A stretch of 64,000 bases of DNA from Acidobacteriota bacterium (lineage in GTDB: Bacteria; Acidobacteriota; JAAYUB01), in NCBI GenBank assembly GCA_018001935.1, contig JAGNHB010000027.1, positions 1 through 64,000 of the forward strand, given 5' to 3'. The stretch's first letter is position 1. Every line of letters starts with the position of its first letter. Below the pieces are notes generated by a model. That model had not been told where the DNA came from. It saw only the letters and a list, made by a program, of their open reading frames with translations, and made no database searches. Shown piece after piece: positions 56,116-64,000 of the stretch. Both the position numbers and the translations under genes were made by a program.

Positions 56116-58824
56116 CTATTTCGGGGGCGCGGTGACCTTGTCGGGCGGTTTCTTCGCCCTTTCGCCGGAGAGAAGGCGGTCGAGAGTCGCCTTGAGGCTG
56201 CGGATCTGGTAAGGTTTCTTCACGAACCCGAGGTGGGCCTGCCCCCCGAAACCCTGGACGGTGTCTTTCTCCTCCCCGTCACTGGACAGGATGATCCGCA
56301 CGTCCGGCTGATGTTCACGCATCCGGGCAACGACCAGGAGGCTGCTGGCCCGGGGCGTCGTGAAATCGAGGATCACGGCGTCGATCCCGGAACGGCGGCT
56401 TTTGAAGATCTCGATCGCCTCCTGGGGTGAGGACGCGATGATGACGGCGTAGCCGAGGTACTCGAGGATCCGTTTGCAGACCTCACGGACCATCTTCTCG
56501 CTCTCCACCACCAGGATGGTCCCCTGTGCCGTACCCTCGCGTGCGGTGGCCTCCTGACCGGTCCCGTCAACCGGGGCGGTATCGTGAACCGCCGCCTGGA
56601 CCGGGGGGAACAGGACCGTCACGGTCGTCCCCCGGCCGGGTTCGCTGTCCACCATGATGGCGCCCATGTGGCTGCGAACGATCCCCATCACCGCGGGAAG
56701 TCCCAGCCCCCGGCCCATGAGCCGGGTGGAAAAGAAGGGCTCGAAGAGGTGTTGCCGGGTCTCCGCGTTCATCCCGCACCCCGTGTCGGAGACCTCGAGG
56801 ACGACGTAGACGCCTGCGGGGGGCTTCTCCTCCAGACGGCTCCATTTCAGGTAGGTGTCGTCGCACTCCCGCAGTCCCGTCTTCAGCGTGATCTCCCCGT
56901 CGTCCTCGCCGATGGCCTCGGCGGCGTTGGTGAGGAGGTTGATCACGACCTGTTCCATCTGGAGAGGGTCCGCCTCGATGGGGGGGACCCGGCTGTCCAG
57001 CAGCAGGGAGAGTCGTACGTGGCGATCGACGGATGCCCGGAGCAGGTCTGACTTTTCCTTGAACAATTCACCCAGGTTGACCGGTTGGAGGACAAATCGC
57101 CCCCTGCCGGCGTAGGCGAGCATCTGCCGGGTGAGAGAAGCCGCCCGTTGGGTTGCGTCCAGGGCCTGCCGGATGTTGTTGAACGCCCGGGAATCCCTGC
57201 CGAGGTCCAGCATGGCCAGTTCGAGGTTGCCGGTCACGGCCATCATGAGGTTGTTGAAGTCGTGGGCCACGCCTCCCGCGAGGATGCCGAGGCTCTCCAT
57301 CTTCTGGGCCAGGAGGAATTTCCTCTCCAGTTCGAGGCGTTTGTGCTCGGCCACACGCCGTTCGGTGATGTCCTGGAAGAGGGTGACGAACCGCCCCTGG
57401 CGGGGGGAGAAGACCGCCACGGCGAAATGACGGTCCAGCGGGGGGAAATAGGCCTCGAAGTGCGCCGGCTCACCGTTTTCGGCGACCTGGGCATAGATGT
57501 CCAGGTAGGGCGGGTTGGTCGTTCGATAGAACTCGGAGGCAAGCCGGCCGACCGCTTCCGGGGCGGTCACCCCGAGGATCGTCTCGAAAGCGGGGTTCAC
57601 CTCGAGGAACCGGTAGTCGACCGGGGCCCCGGAGCTGTCGCGAACGATCTCGTACTGGCACATCCCCTCACTGAGGGAGGAGTGAAGGGCCCGGTACTTT
57701 TCCTCGCTCTCCCGCAGCGCCTCCAGCGTTCGACGGTGCTCGACGATCTTCCAGACGGCGTCCATGAGCAAGGTGAGCTGGCGGGAGTCGGCGGCGTCAT
57801 AGTCGCTCGCCTTGTTGGCGACCCCCACAACGGCCACGATGGAATCACCGGTCAGGATGGGGACCGTCAGGAATCGTTGAAGTTTGACGTGGCCGTCGGG
57901 GTAACCCTTCTTGAGAGGATTGGGCGCGTTGAAATCGTTGACGAGTATCGGCCGCCGCTGACGGACAGCCTCTCCCCAGATGCCCGTCCGGTCGAGGTCG
58001 TGAATGTTCTGGGACAAGGCGACGGAACACTCTTTCATCACGTCCTGCGACCAGGAATTCAGGCTGAAGCGGCGGGCCTCCTCGTCGTAATGGTAGATGT
58101 ACCCGATCTTGCTGCCCGTGAGGCGGATGGCCTCGTCCAGGGCGAAATCCAGGAGGGCCTGGGTGTTCTCGGCCGGGGAGATAGAGATCTCGTAAAGGCT
58201 CTGAAGGCGGGCCTCGGTGAGCCGGAGGTCTGCCTCCGCCTTCCGCCGGTCGAAGTCGGAGATCACCTGGGCCACGTGGTCCGCCACGACGCAGACGAAG
58301 TCAACCTCCTCCCGGGCCCAGGCGCGGAGACTGCCCGTTTGCTCGACACACACCACCCCGACGAGGTTCCCGCCCAGGCGGACCGGGGCATCCAGCTTGG
58401 AGGCGATGGCGGACGGCACAAGATAGCCGTTGGACAGCTCGCAGGTCCGGGGATCGTTCCGGGAGTCCGCGGCATCGACCCCCCGGCCGCGGCGCAGGGC
58501 ATCAAAATAGCGGGGAAAGTCGTGGACCGGCAGGATGGCGCCGTCTTCGTGACGCTTGTCCGGGCGTTTGAAAACGTCGGCGCACGTCAGGCGCAAACCC
58601 TCGGCGTCAAAGAGCCAGACCCCGGTCCGATCCACTTGCAGGGCCCGGGAAACCTGCTCGGTGATGTAACCGAAAACCCGTTTCCGTTCGGTCCCTCGTC
58701 GCGTCTCGCGGGTTGCCAGCCGGAGGATCATCCGGTGAAACCGGCGGGTCAGCTCGGCGAAATGCCGGGCCCTGTTTTCCAAACCCGGCTTATCCGAACC
58801 TGCGGAGTGATCGTCCGTGGCCAT
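56116..58824 (-). CDS. Soluble hybrid histidine kinase: two GAF, PAS, HK, receiver
   Basis: A 902-residue cytoplasmic kinase with no transmembrane helix. Two GAF domains (about 45-200 and 215-370) lead to a PAS domain (about 380-495) and an NtrB-like kinase core with His521 in 'AHDFNNLM', N box 'NLLTNAAEAI' and ATP lid 'DTGCGMNAE' and 'GRGLGLP'. The C-terminal receiver has Asp820 and a Lys in 'FVKKPY', but the beta1 acidic pair reads ES instead of DD, so metal binding and phosphorylation may be impaired. It converges with the M14 gene and has no neighbouring response regulator. Overall layout resembles the kinase at 30461-33379. Confidence 0.93.
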   Translation of the reverse strand: MATDDHSAGSDKPGLENRARHFAELTRRFHRMILRLATRETRRGTERKRVFGYITEQVSRALQVDRTGVWLFDAEGLRLTCADVFKRPDKRHEDGAILPVHDFPRYFDALRRGRGVDAADSRNDPRTCELSNGYLVPSAIASKLDAPVRLGGNLVGVVCVEQTGSLRAWAREEVDFVCVVADHVAQVISDFDRRKAEADLRLTEARLQSLYEISISPAENTQALLDFALDEAIRLTGSKIGYIYHYDEEARRFSLNSWSQDVMKECSVALSQNIHDLDRTGIWGEAVRQRRPILVNDFNAPNPLKKGYPDGHVKLQRFLTVPILTGDSIVAVVGVANKASDYDAADSRQLTLLMDAVWKIVEHRRTLEALRESEEKYRALHSSLSEGMCQYEIVRDSSGAPVDYRFLEVNPAFETILGVTAPEAVGRLASEFYRTTNPPYLDIYAQVAENGEPAHFEAYFPPLDRHFAVAVFSPRQGRFVTLFQDITERRVAEHKRLELERKFLLAQKMESLGILAGGVAHDFNNLMMAVTGNLELAMLDLGRDSRAFNNIRQALDATQRAASLTRQMLAYAGRGRFVLQPVNLGELFKEKSDLLRASVDRHVRLSLLLDSRVPPIEADPLQMEQVVINLLTNAAEAIGEDDGEITLKTGLRECDDTYLKWSRLEEKPPAGVYVVLEVSDTGCGMNAETRQHLFEPFFSTRLMGRGLGLPAVMGIVRSHMGAIMVDSEPGRGTTVTVLFPPVQAAVHDTAPVDGTGQEATAREGTAQGTILVVESEKMVREVCKRILEYLGYAVIIASSPQEAIEIFKSRRSGIDAVILDFTTPRASSLLVVARMREHQPDVRIILSSDGEEKDTVQGFGGQAHLGFVKKPYQIRSLKATLDRLLSGERAKKPPDKVTAPPK

Positions 58825-59115
58825 GACACCTCCGACCCGCCGGGCGGGACCCGATCAGACCAAGACCCGCGCCCACCAGCCTGGAAGGGACGCGAGTGAT
58901 CCCGGGGGCACTCCCGGGGTCTGCTCCATTCATTCCTACAGTAAGTCAGGAGTGACCATCCGTCAATCTGAATCCACAGGTCCGGTGAACCGATTCTAGC
59001 AACGTTTCCCTTTCCCCGGTCCCTTCCCCGGTGCTACAATCGGGGCATGGAATGAAACCCGCACCCGTCACTGGTTGCCGACGCTCGAATCAGTCCCCTT
59101 TTTCAGGAGGTAGTG

Positions 59116-60096
59116 ATGAAAACATCGTCCAGGCCGCCGCAAGCCCTCCCATCCATACCCGTTCGGTTTCGTCGGTGCCTGCCGGTGGTGATCCTGTTGT
59201 CCACGGCCGCCCTGGCCGAGGCGGCGGGATGGCAGACCGTCACCACCGGCGGAAACACGGTGAACGCCGGCGGGGGGGAGATCTGCATCGACGCCATGAA
59301 AAGCGGTACGGCGTACATCTGGCAGCCGAGGCCCTACGGCTTCGACCGGGACTACGTCGTCTCCTTCGACTTCAAGCTGCTGGCGCCGGACGGGCACTGG
59401 CTGGTTCTCTACGACGACGGTTTCGTCCACGTCTCCACCGATTGGGGTCCCCAGGTCACCCACTTCCAGTCCGGCCGTCAGTACAACTGCGTCCCGCCCG
59501 TCATGAAGCTGGAACTGAACCGGTGGTACCGGTTCCGGGCCGAAGCCCGGCCGCGGCAGAAATCCTTCGACCTCTTCGTGGACGGCCGGCGCGTCAGCGG
59601 GGGCGTCAACATCGAGCCCGGCGCCGCGGCTTCCCCGAACGTGCCGAAAGGCAGCCTCGAACTCGGCGACCCGGAACCGACGGCCTACAACAAGGGGAAA
59701 GGGTGCTGGCGGAACATCGCCTGGACGGTGACCGGCGGCGGGACCCCTCCCACCGTTCAGCCGCCGCCCGCCGCGGATTCCGGCTCTCTCGAGGGAGAGT
59801 GGACACTCACGTGGCGCGGTGCCCTGAACCAGACTCACACCGTGAGGTTTACGCGGAGCGGGAACGGTTTCACCGGGCGCTACACCGACATCCGCGATGC
59901 CAGCGTCTTCGCGGGAACGATCTTCGCCGGGCGCGGCGGTCGGGTGGTCTCCATCGTCCAGAGCAATGTCACCGGGAACTCCCGTGATGATTACTTTGCC
60001 GTCTACAGCGGGATCCTGCGGGATGGGATCATCGAGGGATCTTTCCACGATGTCCAGGGAAACCGGGCGGATATCCGGTTTGTCCGAAAGCGGTGA
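59116..60096 (+). CDS. Exported two-domain protein of unknown function
   Basis: A 326-residue secreted protein. After a long signal region (to about AEAAG, residue 37) comes a lectin-like beta-sandwich of about 180 residues ('DYVVSFDFKLLAPDGHWLVLYDDGF', 'YRFRAEARP', 'FDLFVDGRRV'), like concanavalin-type or DUF1080 folds. A short Pro-rich linker follows. A second beta-rich domain ('LEGEWTLTWRG', 'FTGRYTD', 'IEGSFHD') resembles small lipocalin-like modules. I do not recognise a named family. The ATG at 59116 follows CAGGAGG. A possible -10, TACAAT, lies at 59035-59040. Cell-surface binding is likely but unproved. Confidence 0.75.
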   Translation: MKTSSRPPQALPSIPVRFRRCLPVVILLSTAALAEAAGWQTVTTGGNTVNAGGGEICIDAMKSGTAYIWQPRPYGFDRDYVVSFDFKLLAPDGHWLVLYDDGFVHVSTDWGPQVTHFQSGRQYNCVPPVMKLELNRWYRFRAEARPRQKSFDLFVDGRRVSGGVNIEPGAAASPNVPKGSLELGDPEPTAYNKGKGCWRNIAWTVTGGGTPPTVQPPPAADSGSLEGEWTLTWRGALNQTHTVRFTRSGNGFTGRYTDIRDASVFAGTIFAGRGGRVVSIVQSNVTGNSRDDYFAVYSGILRDGIIEGSFHDVQGNRADIRFVRKR

Positions 60097-60104
60097 TCCG
60101 GCCG

Positions 60105-60902
60105 TCAGAGAGAGCGGAGAATGTCCGAGAGCTTCTCCGCTCCGGGAAACAGGGCGGTGGCGGTAAGCCCCAGGACCAGGGCCAGGGCCAGCACCCACGC
60201 AAAGGGTTTCCATGTGGCGCGGAAGACCCCGCCGGTCCAGTGTCCGGCGGCGCCTTGGTGCGTCCGTCGGACCAATCCTGAGGCGAGGGCGGCCTGAAGA
60301 GCGGCTTCGGACAGAATCACCGGCGCCTGCCAGACCAGAAGGATTGCCGCCCCGAAGATGACGGCCAGCAGGGCAACGAGGAGAAGGAGAACCACCACCT
60401 CCTTGTCCAGGTCCCAGGAACCCGATGGACCGGACGTCCCCTTTCCCGTTTTGGAGATCCCTCCAGCTCCGGCAGATCCGCGCATCCCACCCCCGGCGCC
60501 GTCCAGGGCTACGGCGGCGCCAGCCCCGTCGAAGCGCCCGCCACCCCCGCGAAACGGGGAGGCATCCCCTGATCCCGCCAGATCCGGCAGCCCGTCTCCC
60601 AGGCTGACGCTGCCGTCCCCTGGCCCCGGAGAGGACCCCTCCCCGCGCCCGGGTGTCCCTGCCGGGAGGACCAGGGTCAGCCAGGCCTTCACCAGGAGGA
60701 AGAAAGTCAGGTAGGCGGCGCCGACCGCCAGGGGATATCGCACCGCCATGCCATGAACCCCTGCCAGGAGCATCACCTTGCTGAACAGGGGGCCCGACAG
60801 GCACACCCCGAAAAGGATCAGCGCCATCTGGGCACGGAGAGACCGGCTCGCCTTGAACCGCTCCACAAACTGCGCTTCGTTTCCCTTGGGTTGGACACCC
60901 AT
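60105..60902 (-). CDS. Membrane protein with Gly/Ser-rich loop (unknown function)
   Basis: A 265-residue integral membrane protein with four hydrophobic helices (about 27-47, 55-80, 168-192 and 232-252). Between helices two and three lies a loop of about 80 residues rich in Gly, Ser, Ala and Asp and probably disordered. Function not recognised. It converges with the exported protein gene (8-base gap) and starts 190 bases from the S9 peptidase stop. The loop has low-complexity codons but no exact repeats. Confidence 0.65.
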   Translation of the reverse strand: MGVQPKGNEAQFVERFKASRSLRAQMALILFGVCLSGPLFSKVMLLAGVHGMAVRYPLAVGAAYLTFFLLVKAWLTLVLPAGTPGRGEGSSPGPGDGSVSLGDGLPDLAGSGDASPFRGGGGRFDGAGAAVALDGAGGGMRGSAGAGGISKTGKGTSGPSGSWDLDKEVVVLLLLVALLAVIFGAAILLVWQAPVILSEAALQAALASGLVRRTHQGAAGHWTGGVFRATWKPFAWVLALALVLGLTATALFPGAEKLSDILRSL

Positions 60903-61092
60903 GTCCCGCTTCCCCTCTGCTCGTGGGCATTGACGGGTCCAATCGGCCCGGTGAAGCCGCGAGCCCGATCGTATGCTGCGCGCCCCCCCGGGCGTCAGGT
61001 TCCGACCTCAAACTCCACGAATGCGGGTCAACCGCTTACCGCGCCCCCCCGAAACCGCCGTGGTCTATCGACGGCGGTCACGCAAGGTCCGC

Positions 61093-63126
61093 TCACTTCG
61101 CGACGTGGTCGCCGATCCAGCCGAGGACAGTTTTCCACCAGAGCCGGGCGTTCTGGGGCTTGGACACAAAGTGGTCCTCGTCGGGGAAGTAAAGCATCTT
61201 CGACTCGACCCCCAAGCGTTGGAGGGTCGTGAAAAGCTGGAACCCCTGGCTGACGGGGACCCGGTAATCCAGCTCCGAGTGCACGACCAGCATGGGTGTC
61301 CTGAAGTTCGCCGCCAGGTTGCAGGGCGACCACTTCTCGTAGAGCGAACCGGCTTCCCAGGGTTTGCCGCCGAACTCCCACTCGGGGAACCAGACCTCCT
61401 CGGTGGCGCCGTACATCCCGCGCTGGTCGAAAACTCCGTCGTGGGAGACCAGGCACTTGTAGCGGTCGGTTTTCCCCGCAATCCAGTTCATCATGAACCC
61501 GCCGTAGGAAGCCCCCGCGGCGGCAAGACGGGTTCCGTCCGCAAAGGGGAACCGGGCCAGGAACGCGTCCACGCCCTTCTCCATGTCCTCGTAGGGCGCG
61601 CCGCCCCAGTCCCGGCTGACGGCATCCATGAAAGCCTGACCGTAGCCCCGCGAACCGTGGAAGTTGATCATCAGGGGGATGTACCCGGGCGAGGCGAACA
61701 TCTGGACATTCCACCGGTAGTGAAACTCGTCTCCGAAGGCCCCCTGGGGACCGCCATGGGCCAGGACCACCACAGGGTATCTCTTCGACGGGTCGAATCC
61801 GGGGGGCTTGACGAAGAAGGCATGGACGGCCTCCCCCTTCGCGCCCGGGAAGGTGAACTCTTCCAGGACACCCATCTCGATCGAGGCCATGCGGCCCTGG
61901 TTGACGTCGGTCAGGCGATCGATGTTCCCGGTGGCCAGGTCGAGGCGCCAGACATCGTCGGGGCGGTCTGCCGCCTGCTGGAGGAAGACCAGGGATTTTC
62001 CGTCGGGCGCCACGTTGAGTGATCCGTTGTGGTGCTTGCCATAAACCTTTTTCACCCCTTCCCCGTCGAGGGCGACGGCAAAAAGAGACACCCGGCCCCG
62101 GTCGGCGGCAGTCAGGTACACGGTGCGGTTGTCCGGGGCCCAGCGATAGTCGTCCACGGAAAGGTCCCAGGAGGCGGTGAGGCAGCGGCGTTCCCCCGTA
62201 CCCCGGTCCTGGACCCAGAGATCCACCTTGTCGGCTTCGAAACCGGGGCGTTTCATGGCCAACCATGAGAAGAACCTGCCGTCCGGGCTGTACGAAGGTC
62301 CGAAATCGTTGGCCTTGTTCGAAGCCGTGAAGTTCTCCGGAATCCCACCGTCCAATTTGAGGCGGAACACGTCGTTGTTGGTGGACACCGCGGGTTGGGC
62401 GTCCGGGTTGAGTACCCAGGTCACTTCCTTCCCATCCGGCGAGATTGAAAAGTCATGGGTTGATCCCAGGTCGAGAGGCGGGCAGTGCACCTTTCCGGGA
62501 GTCAGTTCCCGAATCTCTTTCGAAGCCAGGTCATAGCGGAAAACGTGGCTGTACTTGTCGTTTACCCATCGGTTCCACTGGCGGTAGAAGAGCCGGTCAA
62601 GGAGTTTGCCGGTGCTCTTGTCCGCGGCCCGTGCTTCGTCCTTCTTGCGATTCTCCGCCTCGGTGGGGGCATCGGGCCAGACTTCCGCCGCGAAAAGGAT
62701 GAACGAACCGTCCGCGGACCAGGCGAAGCTGTCCACCCCGGAGTAAAGATTGGTGACTTGGACAGCCTCACCGCCGTCCAAGGGAATTTTCCAGATTTGG
62801 GAATCCCCGCTTCGTGTGGAAAGGAACACCAGTTCTTTCCCGCCCGCGATCCATCTCGGGTGCCAATCGCGAGCCGGCGAGGTGGTCAGTCGGCGCCGTT
62901 CCCCCTTCGTGAGCGAAACGAGCCAGATGTCCGTAGTTGACTTGTTGGCATCGATATCGAATTCCGCCTGGACAACGGCGGCCCATCTCCCGTCGGGCGA
63001 AACCTGAAGATCCGACAGACGCTTCATGCCGAAGAGATCTTCGAAGGACAGAGGGTTCTTACCGGCCAAGGCGCTCCCTGCAAGCAGGGTGATCGCGAGT
63101 AGAGCGGTCAGGGCGACTCTTTTCAT
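61093..63126 (-). CDS. Exported S9-family prolyl oligopeptidase/acylaminoacyl peptidase
   Basis: A 677-residue secreted serine peptidase with signal peptide (MKRVALTALLAITLLAGSALA). Residues 30-400 form a WD40-like propeller ('VSPDGRWAAVV', 'WSADGSFILF', 'YSPDGRFFSW') that gates access. The C-terminal alpha/beta hydrolase has the catalytic triad Ser540 (GASYGG), Asp620 (SELDYR) and His652 (DEDHF), with oxyanion loop 'LAHGGPQG'. This fits S9C-type dipeptidyl or acylaminoacyl peptidases acting on short peptides. The ATG at 63126 follows GGGAGG by 5 bases. Confidence 0.92.
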   Translation of the reverse strand: MKRVALTALLAITLLAGSALAGKNPLSFEDLFGMKRLSDLQVSPDGRWAAVVQAEFDIDANKSTTDIWLVSLTKGERRRLTTSPARDWHPRWIAGGKELVFLSTRSGDSQIWKIPLDGGEAVQVTNLYSGVDSFAWSADGSFILFAAEVWPDAPTEAENRKKDEARAADKSTGKLLDRLFYRQWNRWVNDKYSHVFRYDLASKEIRELTPGKVHCPPLDLGSTHDFSISPDGKEVTWVLNPDAQPAVSTNNDVFRLKLDGGIPENFTASNKANDFGPSYSPDGRFFSWLAMKRPGFEADKVDLWVQDRGTGERRCLTASWDLSVDDYRWAPDNRTVYLTAADRGRVSLFAVALDGEGVKKVYGKHHNGSLNVAPDGKSLVFLQQAADRPDDVWRLDLATGNIDRLTDVNQGRMASIEMGVLEEFTFPGAKGEAVHAFFVKPPGFDPSKRYPVVVLAHGGPQGAFGDEFHYRWNVQMFASPGYIPLMINFHGSRGYGQAFMDAVSRDWGGAPYEDMEKGVDAFLARFPFADGTRLAAAGASYGGFMMNWIAGKTDRYKCLVSHDGVFDQRGMYGATEEVWFPEWEFGGKPWEAGSLYEKWSPCNLAANFRTPMLVVHSELDYRVPVSQGFQLFTTLQRLGVESKMLYFPDEDHFVSKPQNARLWWKTVLGWIGDHVAK

Positions 63127-63238
63127 GTTCACCTCCCGAAAAAGGCATTTTACCTCAGATTGTGGTGGTCATGTCGCGTTTCTTCGAGAGTAAGAGTAAG
63201 AGGTGGGCACTTGCCAGAGTGTGAGAGTAGTGAGAGTA

Positions 63239-63700
63239 GGACACTCACACGAAACGGAAGACTGAGTGTCCCTTTCCCGACCCGCCCGCCGGGCCTCCTC
63301 ACCGTCCCTCGCCTCCCCCCGCGTTACCCACGGGCCGGTGCCCGTCCCACGGAACCAGCCAGTCACGAGGCGGGACCAGGAGCAGGCCAGGCCAGGCGCG
63401 TGGTAAAATAGGACACTCAAGCGAAGCGGAAGACTGAGTGTCCCTTTCCCGACCCGCCCGCCGGGCCTCCTAACCGTCCCTCGCCTCCCTCCGCGTCCCC
63501 CCCGGGCCGGTGCCCATCCCGCGGAACCTGTCAGCCACGAGGCGGGGCCAGGTGCAGGCCCAGCCAGGCGTCGAAACAGGACACTCAAGCGAAGTGGAAA
63601 AGTGAGTGTCCCCCTTCCCGACCTGCCCGCCAAGCCTGCTCGCGGCGCTTCCCATCCGTCTCCCGCCCCGCGGCCCGGTCCCCTCTCCCGGGTCAGCGCG
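63239..63700 (+). repeat. Tandem array of three 170-bp units, each with a GGACACTCA hairpin
   Basis: Three copies of a unit start at 63239, 63411 and 63579 (periods 172 and 168 bp). Each begins with a 33-bp hairpin GGACACTCA-N15-TGAGTGTCC (63239-63271, 63411-63443, 63579-63611) followed by CC(T/C)TTCCCGACC.GCCCGCC. The first two copies are nearly identical; the third diverges after about 50 bp. A short run of GAGAGTAAGAGTA and GTGAGAGTAG words precedes copy 1 (63187-63239). The array fills the 674-base gap between the S9 peptidase and the transposase. Confidence 0.92.
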
Positions 63701-63800
63701 GAGCCTCCCCCCATTTTTTTGCACCGGTTTTGCGAAATAACTTCGGATATTGTTCGGCGAAAACGTTAGTAAGGGTGAAGTCCACTTCCAGGAGGCTGCC

Positions 63801-64000
63801 ATGGCCATCGCGCGCAAGAACATCGTCGCCGACGGCGCCGAGCGGGTCTACCACTGCACCGCCCGCTGCGTCCGCCGCGCCTTCCTCTGCGGGGACGACC
63901 CCGACACCGGCAAGAACTTCGACCACCGCAAGGACTGGGTCCGCGACCGCCTCGTCCAGCTCGCCGGCTACTTCGCCGTGGACGTCCTCGCCTACGCCGT
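63801..64000 (+). mobile_element. IS200-like/REP-associated transposase, N-terminal part (cut by window end)
   Basis: The first 66 codons of an open frame running off the window. The encoded N-terminus, with MAIARKNIV, 'VYHCTARCVRRAFLCG' and 'DPDTGKNFDHRKDWV', matches the start of the large IS200-like, REP-associated tyrosine transposases found in many environmental genomes. The catalytic HUH and Tyr motifs would lie beyond the window. AGGAGG (63790-63795) precedes the ATG by 5 bases. The hairpin array just upstream is the kind of substrate such enzymes act on. Confidence 0.78.

Noticed and set aside
63239..63700. CRISPR array
   Set aside because: Only three units with a period of about 170 bp and similar sequence throughout; there are no unique spacers of 30-40 bp and no cas genes.

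Overview
The window is GC-rich, Gram-negative bacterial chromosome. A TonB-dependent receptor, a head-GIN lipoprotein, many signal peptides and a periplasmic LTXXQ protein show the cell type. Long sensors built on beta-propeller plus Y_Y_Y folds, exported BNR propellers with dockerin-like ends, a membrane pyrophosphatase and several families of degenerate intergenic repeats suggest an Acidobacteriota-like organism. That assignment is inference; there is no rRNA here to test it.

Layout. 0.2-4.8 kb: exported BNR/dockerin-like protein overlapping a polytopic GT-C-like membrane protein, then a hexanucleotide repeat tract. 5.1-8.3 kb: propeller-sensor histidine kinase. 8.4-13.0 kb: tRNA-Lys, then a HEAT-repeat protein, an LTXXQ protein, RsmB and a saccharopine-dehydrogenase-like enzyme. 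13.3-18.1 kb (minus): receiver-GGDEF protein, metal permease with HMA domain, cyanophycinase-like protein and sugar nucleotidyltransferase. 18.5 kb: initiator tRNA. 18.7-21.8 kb (minus): RelE/Phd-type toxin-antitoxin pair, a tandem pair of membrane-anchored paralogues and an AT-rich orphan gene. 21.9-26.8 kb (minus): tightly packed PP2C phosphatase, Ser/Thr kinase-FHA, HAD phosphatase and acylating aldehyde dehydrogenase. 26.9-29.5 kb: serS, efp, glycosyltransferase. 29.6-38 kb: lipoprotein, hybrid PAS kinase, nadA and a propeller-sensor diguanylate cyclase. 38-41.3 kb: Cys-rich protein, hflX, GNAT-like protein. 41.6-47.8 kb: TonB receptor, ATP-grasp protein and a second BNR/dockerin-like protein. 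48.2-52.4 kb: H+-pyrophosphatase, truncated nucleotidyltransferase, phosphate butyryltransferase. 52.6-63.1 kb: two exported metallopeptidases, a GAF/PAS hybrid kinase, an exported protein, a membrane protein and an S9 peptidase. 63.2-64.0 kb: three tandem copies of a roughly 170-bp hairpin-bearing unit just upstream of the start of an IS200-like/REP-associated transposase cut by the window edge.

How it fits together. The gene set suits a peptide-using heterotroph: exported M2/M3-, M14- and S9-type peptidases, acyl-phosphate and aldehyde metabolism, and a proton-pumping pyrophosphatase. Signalling is heavy: three histidine kinases, two GGDEF proteins and one Ser/Thr kinase-phosphatase pair. 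The least explained parts are the intergenic repeats (at least five families recur within the window), the hairpin array next to the transposase, an aldehyde dehydrogenase with a cargo-like C-terminal tail but no microcompartment genes nearby, and an apparent ATT start of hflX.
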